Shown: piece after piece, positions 60,232-64,000 of the stretch | Layout of the letters: each line of letters opens with the position of its first letter | How positions within the stretch are numbered: position 1 is the stretch's first letter | NCBI RefSeq assembly: GCF_030150285.1 | Contig: NZ_JASLGE010000063.1 | Coordinates: 43,509 to 107,508 of the forward strand | Source of the DNA: Pseudomonas sp. | GTDB taxonomy: Bacteria; Pseudomonadota; Gammaproteobacteria; Pseudomonadales; Pseudomonadaceae | Reading direction: 5' to 3' | Length of the DNA stretch: 64,000 nucleotides | Position numbers and translations under genes: made by a program | The notes under the pieces: model-generated | Seen by the model: only the letters and a program-made list of their open reading frames with translations | The model's database searches: none | Told to the model about the DNA's origin: nothing

Positions 60232-61153
60232 TGCTCTCGTTTTAGTGACTGGCGGCGCAGGTTTTATTGGGTCCAATCTGGTAGATGCCTTGTTGACCAA
60301 AGGTTATGCCGTACGCGTTCTTGATGACTTATCCACTGGCAAACGTAGCAACCTGCCTCTGGATAACCCCAAGGTCGAACTGATCGAAGGCGATGTGGCA
60401 GACGCCGCACTTGTGGCCAGAGCGATGCACGGCTGCAACGCGGTGGTTCACTTGGCTGCCGTAGCCTCGGTACAGGCCTCGGTGGATGACCCCGTGCGCA
60501 CTCACCAAAGCAACTTCATCGGCACGCTGAACGTCTGCGAAGCCATGCGTGAAACCGGTGTAAAACGCGTTGTCTTTGCCTCCAGCGCTGCGGTCTACGG
60601 CAATAATGGCGAAGGCGAGTCGATCGCCGAAGACACCCTCAAATCACCCTTGACCCCCTATGCATCGGACAAATTGGCCAGCGAGTACTATCTGGACTTC
60701 TATCGTCGCGAGCATGGTTTAGAACCCGTAATCTTCCGGTTTTTTAACATTTTTGGGCCCCGCCAGGACCCTTCTTCGCCCTATTCGGGCGTGATCAGCA
60801 TTTTTAGCGAGCGCGCTGAAAAAGGCCTGCCGATTACGGTCTTCGGAGACGGTGAACAAACACGTGACTTCCTGTACGTAGGCGACCTGGTAAAGATTCT
60901 GGTTCAAGCTATCGAACTGAACAAGGTTGAAGCCGGCGCGGTCAACGTTGGCCTGAACCAAGCCACCAGCCTCAATCAAATGCTGAAAGCGCTTGGCGAA
61001 GTCGTTGGCCAATTGCCCCCCGTCAGCTATGGCCCTGCCCGCTCCGGCGACATACGCCACTCACGCGCCGACAACCAGCTTCTGCTGCAGCGCTTCACTC
61101 TGAGTGAACCCACGCCAATGAGCGTAGGCCTGGCCCGCTTGCTCGGGCGGTAA
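60224..61153 (+). CDS. NAD-dependent epimerase/dehydratase (GalE-like)
   Basis: 309 residues, extended SDR: TGGAGFIGSNLVDAL cofactor loop, SSAAVYGNNGEG, catalytic YASDK (Tyr-xxx-Lys), and FRFFNIFGPRQDPSSPYSGVIS, the UDP-sugar pocket. Closest to UDP-glucose/GlcNAc 4-epimerases. Its start lies inside the previous gene, giving coupled translation. A terminator follows. No polysaccharide gene cluster is nearby, so the sugar product is not known. Confidence 0.88.
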   Translation: MVDALVLVTGGAGFIGSNLVDALLTKGYAVRVLDDLSTGKRSNLPLDNPKVELIEGDVADAALVARAMHGCNAVVHLAAVASVQASVDDPVRTHQSNFIGTLNVCEAMRETGVKRVVFASSAAVYGNNGEGESIAEDTLKSPLTPYASDKLASEYYLDFYRREHGLEPVIFRFFNIFGPRQDPSSPYSGVISIFSERAEKGLPITVFGDGEQTRDFLYVGDLVKILVQAIELNKVEAGAVNVGLNQATSLNQMLKALGEVVGQLPPVSYGPARSGDIRHSRADNQLLLQRFTLSEPTPMSVGLARLLGR

Positions 61154-61162
61154 GCGATCATG

Positions 61163-61201
61163 AAAAAGCCCCTGCCATTGTGAAATGGCAGGGGCTTTTC
61201 T
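61163..61201 (+). terminator. Rho-independent terminator of the epimerase pair
   Basis: AAAAAGCCCCTGCCATT GTG AAATGGCAGGGGCTTTTCT: a long stem of about 14 base pairs with a T-rich end. Confidence 0.88.
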
Positions 61202-61269
61202 AGGGTGCGACGCCTGTACCGACGCGCCTGGCCAAGACGGTCAATCCGCTTGCTCAGGTTTTCAGTCAC

Positions 61270-61734
61270 TCAAAACTGCGACTGAAGGTAGTTTTCCAGG
61301 CCTATCGACTTGATCAGACCCAGCTGCTTCTCTAGCCAGTAGGTGTGGTCTTCTTCGGTGTCAGCCAACTGAATGCGCAACATATCGCGGCTCACGTAAT
61401 CTTTGTGCAGTTCGCACAAGGCGATACCTGTGCACAGTGCAGCACGTACCTTGTACTCAAGACGCAGGTCTGCGGCAAACATCTCTGGCACCGTGGTACC
61501 GACGTCCACATCATCCGGGCGCATACGCGGTGTGCCTTCCAGCATCAGAATCCGGCGCATCAACGCATCAGCGTGTTGTGCCTCTTCTTCCATTTCGTGG
61601 TTGATGCGCTCAAACAACTTGGTGAAACCCCAGTCCTCGTACATACGGGAATGGACAAAATACTGATCACGCGCAGCCAGCTCACCGGTGAGCAACGTGT
61701 TGAGGTAATCGATTACATCCGGGTGCCCTTGCAT
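61270..61734 (-). CDS. ftnA: Ferritin FtnA (annotated bacterioferritin BfrA)
   Basis: 154 residues from the ATG at 61734. A four-helix ferritin with di-iron ligands: Glu18, Glu51 with His54, and the C-terminal E-x-x-H (EEDHTYW). Position 52, Met in haem-binding bacterioferritins, is Ala here (EEEAQHAD), so this subunit should not carry haem. It matches the P. aeruginosa PA4235 protein renamed FtnA. It lies between the epimerases and katA, the usual ferritin-catalase pair that stores iron and removes peroxide. Confidence 0.92.
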   Translation of the reverse strand: MQGHPDVIDYLNTLLTGELAARDQYFVHSRMYEDWGFTKLFERINHEMEEEAQHADALMRRILMLEGTPRMRPDDVDVGTTVPEMFAADLRLEYKVRAALCTGIALCELHKDYVSRDMLRIQLADTEEDHTYWLEKQLGLIKSIGLENYLQSQF

Positions 61735-61847
61735 CGCCGCACATCTCCCTGCTTTAAAGACCATAGTGTGAACCAAGCCAGCGAAGACGTCACGGAACAA
61801 TCGCAATAAAAACGCTAAATTCCGTAGAAAACCAGCCTAAATAACGC

Positions 61848-61872
61848 AAAAACCGCCCATTTGAGGGCGGTT
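61848..61872 (-). terminator. Terminator of katA
   Basis: On the minus strand: GAACCGCCC, loop TCAAAT, GGGCGGTTTTTG. About 20 bases after the katA stop. Confidence 0.85.
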
Positions 61873-61889
61873 CTGCTTCTCACTTAGAC

Positions 61890-63338
61890 TTACTTCACGG
61901 TTACACCCAAGGCTTTGGCAACGCCTTCACCGTAGGCCGGGTCTGCTTTGAGGAAGTGCTGCAACTGACGCTGAACAACGTCCTCTGTGACCCCTTCCAT
62001 CGCACCGGCGATGTTGTTGATGAGCAGGGCTTTCTGATCATCATTCATCAAGCGGAACAGAGCACCGGCGTAGCTGTAGTAGTCAGTGTCCTCACGGTGG
62101 TCGTAGCGGTCTGCTGTGCCACTGAGCGCCAATGGCGGTTCAGCATACTGCGGGGCTTGCTTGGGCGCGTCAGCGTAGCTGTTGGGTTCGTAGTTAGGCG
62201 CAGCACCCCCGTTGTTGCCATAGGCCATGGAGCCGTCGCGCTGATAGTTGTGCGCAGGTACACGCGGGGCGTTGATGGGCAGGTGCTGGTGGTTAGTCCC
62301 TACACGGTAGCGGTGTGCATCCGCATAAGCGAATACACGACCCTGCAGCATGCGATCAGGCGACAGGCCGACACCCGGAATCATATTGCTTGGGCCAAAC
62401 GCAGCCTGTTCAACTTCCGCGAAGTAGTTGAGCGGATTTCGGTTGAGTTCAAGCTCACCGATTTCGATCAACGGGTACTCTTTCTGCGACCAGGTTTTGG
62501 TGACGTCAAATGGGTTATCGCGATGAGTCGCGGCCTGCGCCTCGGTCATGATCTGCATGCACACACGCCATTTTGGGTAGTCACCACGCTCAATGGCTTC
62601 GAACAGGTCGCGTTGTGCGTAATCCGGGTCAGTACCCGCCAGACGAGCAGCCTCTTCGGGCGGCAAGTTCTTGATCCCTTGCTTGGTTTTGTAGTGCCAC
62701 TTGACCCAATGACGCTCACCGGCCGCATTGATCAGGCTATAGGTGTGACTGCCAAAACCGTGCATATGACGGAAACCATCGGGAATGCCGCGGTCCGAAA
62801 ACAGAATGGTGACCTGGTGTAACGATTCCGGTGAGTGCGACCAGAAGTCCCACTTCATCTGTGCACTTTTGAGATTGCTTTGCGGCAAGCGCTTTTGGGT
62901 ATGGATAAAGTCAGGGAACTTCAGCGGGTCACGAATGAAGAACACCGGAGTGTTGTTGCCAACGATGTCCCAGTTGCCTTCTTCGGTGTAGAACTTGAGA
63001 GCAAAACCACGCGGGTCGCGCTCGGTGTCAGCAGAGCCACGCTCACCGCCTACGGTTGAGAAGCGCAAGAAGGTTGGGGTTTGTTTGCCAACCGCCTCAA
63101 ACAGCTTCGCGCTGCTGTACTGGCTGATGTCACGCGTGAGTGTGAACGTACCATGCGCAGCCGAACCTTTGGCATGCACACGACGCTCTGGAATATTTTC
63201 GCGGTTGAAGTGCGCGAGCTTTTCGATCAGGTGAAAATCGTCGAGCAGCAACGGACCACGCGGTCCAGCCGAACGAGAGTTCTGGTTATCAGCAACTGGT
63301 GCGCCGCTGGCGGTCGTAAGCGTTTTTTTCTGGCTCAT
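61890..63338 (-). CDS. katA: Catalase KatA (monofunctional, haem)
   Basis: 482 residues, clade 3 small-subunit catalase. Distal His55 (RVHAKGSAAHG), Asn128 in VGNNTPVFF and the proximal haem ligand Tyr338 in RVFAYADAHRYRVG are all present. It dismutates hydrogen peroxide in cytoplasm and is the main catalase of Pseudomonas. Adjacent to ferritin and preceded by a Fur-like box, in line with iron-dependent expression. Start at the ATG at 63338. Confidence 0.97.
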   Translation of the reverse strand: MSQKKTLTTASGAPVADNQNSRSAGPRGPLLLDDFHLIEKLAHFNRENIPERRVHAKGSAAHGTFTLTRDISQYSSAKLFEAVGKQTPTFLRFSTVGGERGSADTERDPRGFALKFYTEEGNWDIVGNNTPVFFIRDPLKFPDFIHTQKRLPQSNLKSAQMKWDFWSHSPESLHQVTILFSDRGIPDGFRHMHGFGSHTYSLINAAGERHWVKWHYKTKQGIKNLPPEEAARLAGTDPDYAQRDLFEAIERGDYPKWRVCMQIMTEAQAATHRDNPFDVTKTWSQKEYPLIEIGELELNRNPLNYFAEVEQAAFGPSNMIPGVGLSPDRMLQGRVFAYADAHRYRVGTNHQHLPINAPRVPAHNYQRDGSMAYGNNGGAAPNYEPNSYADAPKQAPQYAEPPLALSGTADRYDHREDTDYYSYAGALFRLMNDDQKALLINNIAGAMEGVTEDVVQRQLQHFLKADPAYGEGVAKALGVTVK

Positions 63339-63444
63339 GCTAATCCATCCTCAGTCAGTCTTGATGCTGCCGGCTAATCGGCTGACAAGGAGTATTGACC
63401 ATGAACTTCATACGGGCAAATGCATTAAATTATCAAGATCCATA

Positions 63445-63463
63445 GAAAATGATAATCAGACGC
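63445..63463. promoter_or_regulatory. Candidate Fur box upstream of katA
   Basis: GAAAATGATAATCAGACGC matches the 19-base Fur consensus at 14 positions, including the whole core AATGATAATCA. It lies about 107 bases before the katA ATG. Confidence 0.5.
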
Positions 63464-63466
63464 GCA

Positions 63467-63493
63467 CAAAAAACCGGGCATTAAGCCCGGTTC
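63467..63493 (-). terminator. Terminator of the rpoA-rplQ operon
   Basis: On the minus strand: AACCGGGC, loop TTAAT, GCCCGGTT and TTTT. About 20 bases after the rplQ stop. Confidence 0.9.
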
Positions 63494-63511
63494 TTTGTAG
63501 AGACTGACGTC

Positions 63512-63898
63512 TTACTCAGCGGATACAGCTTCGCCGCCAACTGGACGATCAACCAACTCGACGTAGGCCATAGGCGCATTGTCGCCAGCGCGGAAACCGC
63601 ACTTGAGGATGCGCAAGTAGCCACCCTCACGAGTTGCATAACGCTTGCCCAGATCGTTGAACAGCTTACCAACCATTGCTTTCGAACGAGTACGGTCGAA
63701 AGCCAGACGGCGGTTAGCTACAGAATCGATCTTGGCCAGAGTAATCAGCGGCTCAGCAACGCGACGCAACTCTTTGGCTTTCGGCAGAGTCGTTTTGATC
63801 AGCTCGTGCTCGAACAACGACACTGCCATGTTTTGAAACATAGCCTTGCGGTGCGAGCTAGTGCGGCTCAGGTGACGACCACTTTTACGATGACGCAT
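63512..63898 (-). CDS. rplQ: 50S ribosomal protein L17
   Basis: 128 residues, starting MRHRKSGRHLSRTSSHRKAM, the universal L17 start. Large-subunit protein near the exit tunnel. Last gene of the alpha operon, directly after rpoA (42 bases), with its terminator downstream. Confidence 0.99.
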   Translation of the reverse strand: MRHRKSGRHLSRTSSHRKAMFQNMAVSLFEHELIKTTLPKAKELRRVAEPLITLAKIDSVANRRLAFDRTRSKAMVGKLFNDLGKRYATREGGYLRILKCGFRAGDNAPMAYVELVDRPVGGEAVSAE

Positions 63899-63940
63899 GG
63901 TTCATTCCTTACCAAACACAACGTTCGGTGATTACGACGA

Positions 63941-64000
63941 TCAGGCAGTCGCCTTGTCGTCCTTCTTAAGACTTGCAGGCGGCCAGTTGTCGAGGCGCAT
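63941..64000 (-). CDS. rpoA: RNA polymerase alpha subunit, C-terminal end (partial)
   Basis: The last 19 codons and TGA stop are inside the window. The tail LDNWPPASLKKDDKATA is the end of the Pseudomonas alpha subunit, whose C-terminal domain contacts UP elements and activators. The rest lies beyond the right edge. Confidence 0.93.
   Translation of the reverse strand: MRLDNWPPASLKKDDKATA

Noticed and set aside
1..64000. CRISPR arrays, insertion sequences, tRNA or rRNA genes
   Set aside because: No regularly spaced repeats, transposase frames or RNA gene signatures were seen.

Overview
The window is a piece of a Pseudomonas chromosome, most like the fluorescens/fragi side of the genus. The evidence is gene content and order (dxs-ispA-xseB, nrdR-ribD-ribE-ribBA-ribH-nusB-thiL, an oprG-type porin gene, uvrA, ssb, ferritin-katA-rplQ-rpoA), an OprD-family porin, and many REP palindromes with a core like GAGCTTGCTCG. 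There are no rRNA or tRNA genes, CRISPR arrays or transposases.

Layout. 0-6.4 kb: ethanolamine use (end of an acetaldehyde dehydrogenase gene, permease, eutB, eutC), then a DedA membrane protein, an MtfA-like peptidase and inorganic pyrophosphatase. 6.6-32.8 kb: an accessory block. It starts with a solitary self-cleaving S24-type repressor. It then holds two uncharacterised catabolic gene sets, each with its own LysR regulator: a PdxA-like dehydrogenase / beta-hydroxyacid dehydrogenase / MFS / IlvD-Edd dehydratase set, and a beta-hydroxyacid dehydrogenase / class III CoA-transferase / CitE-like lyase / aldehyde dehydrogenase / OprD porin set, followed by another MFS transporter and an EthD protein. 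The block ends with a complete acetoin dehydrogenase operon (E1 alpha, E1 beta, E2, E3, acetoin reductase) read divergently from a large MalT/AcoK-like activator. 32.9-45.1 kb: housekeeping genes for isoprenoid and riboflavin/thiamin synthesis, NrdR, a lipoprotein, a methyltransferase and a thioredoxin-TPR protein. 45.1-45.6 kb: a repeat-rich intergenic stretch. 46-49.2 kb: a histidine-rich periplasmic protein with an ABC ATPase, permease and DUF3299 protein, which looks like the zinc-responsive (Zrg-type) system and has a palindromic operator. 49.4-64 kb: OprG, UvrA, a YajR-like MFS protein, SSB, a UbiB-family kinase-like protein, a large MscS channel, two sugar-nucleotide-type epimerases, ferritin, catalase, RplQ and the end of RpoA.

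How the genes work together. EutBC and acetoin dehydrogenase both release acetaldehyde, so the aldehyde dehydrogenase at the left edge could serve both routes. The two LysR-linked sets look like import-to-central-metabolism pathways for small hydroxy or sugar acids, but their substrates cannot be read from sequence. They are the best candidates here for undescribed chemistry. Many start codons were moved from the longest open frame to a downstream codon with a better ribosome binding site; these choices are given per gene.
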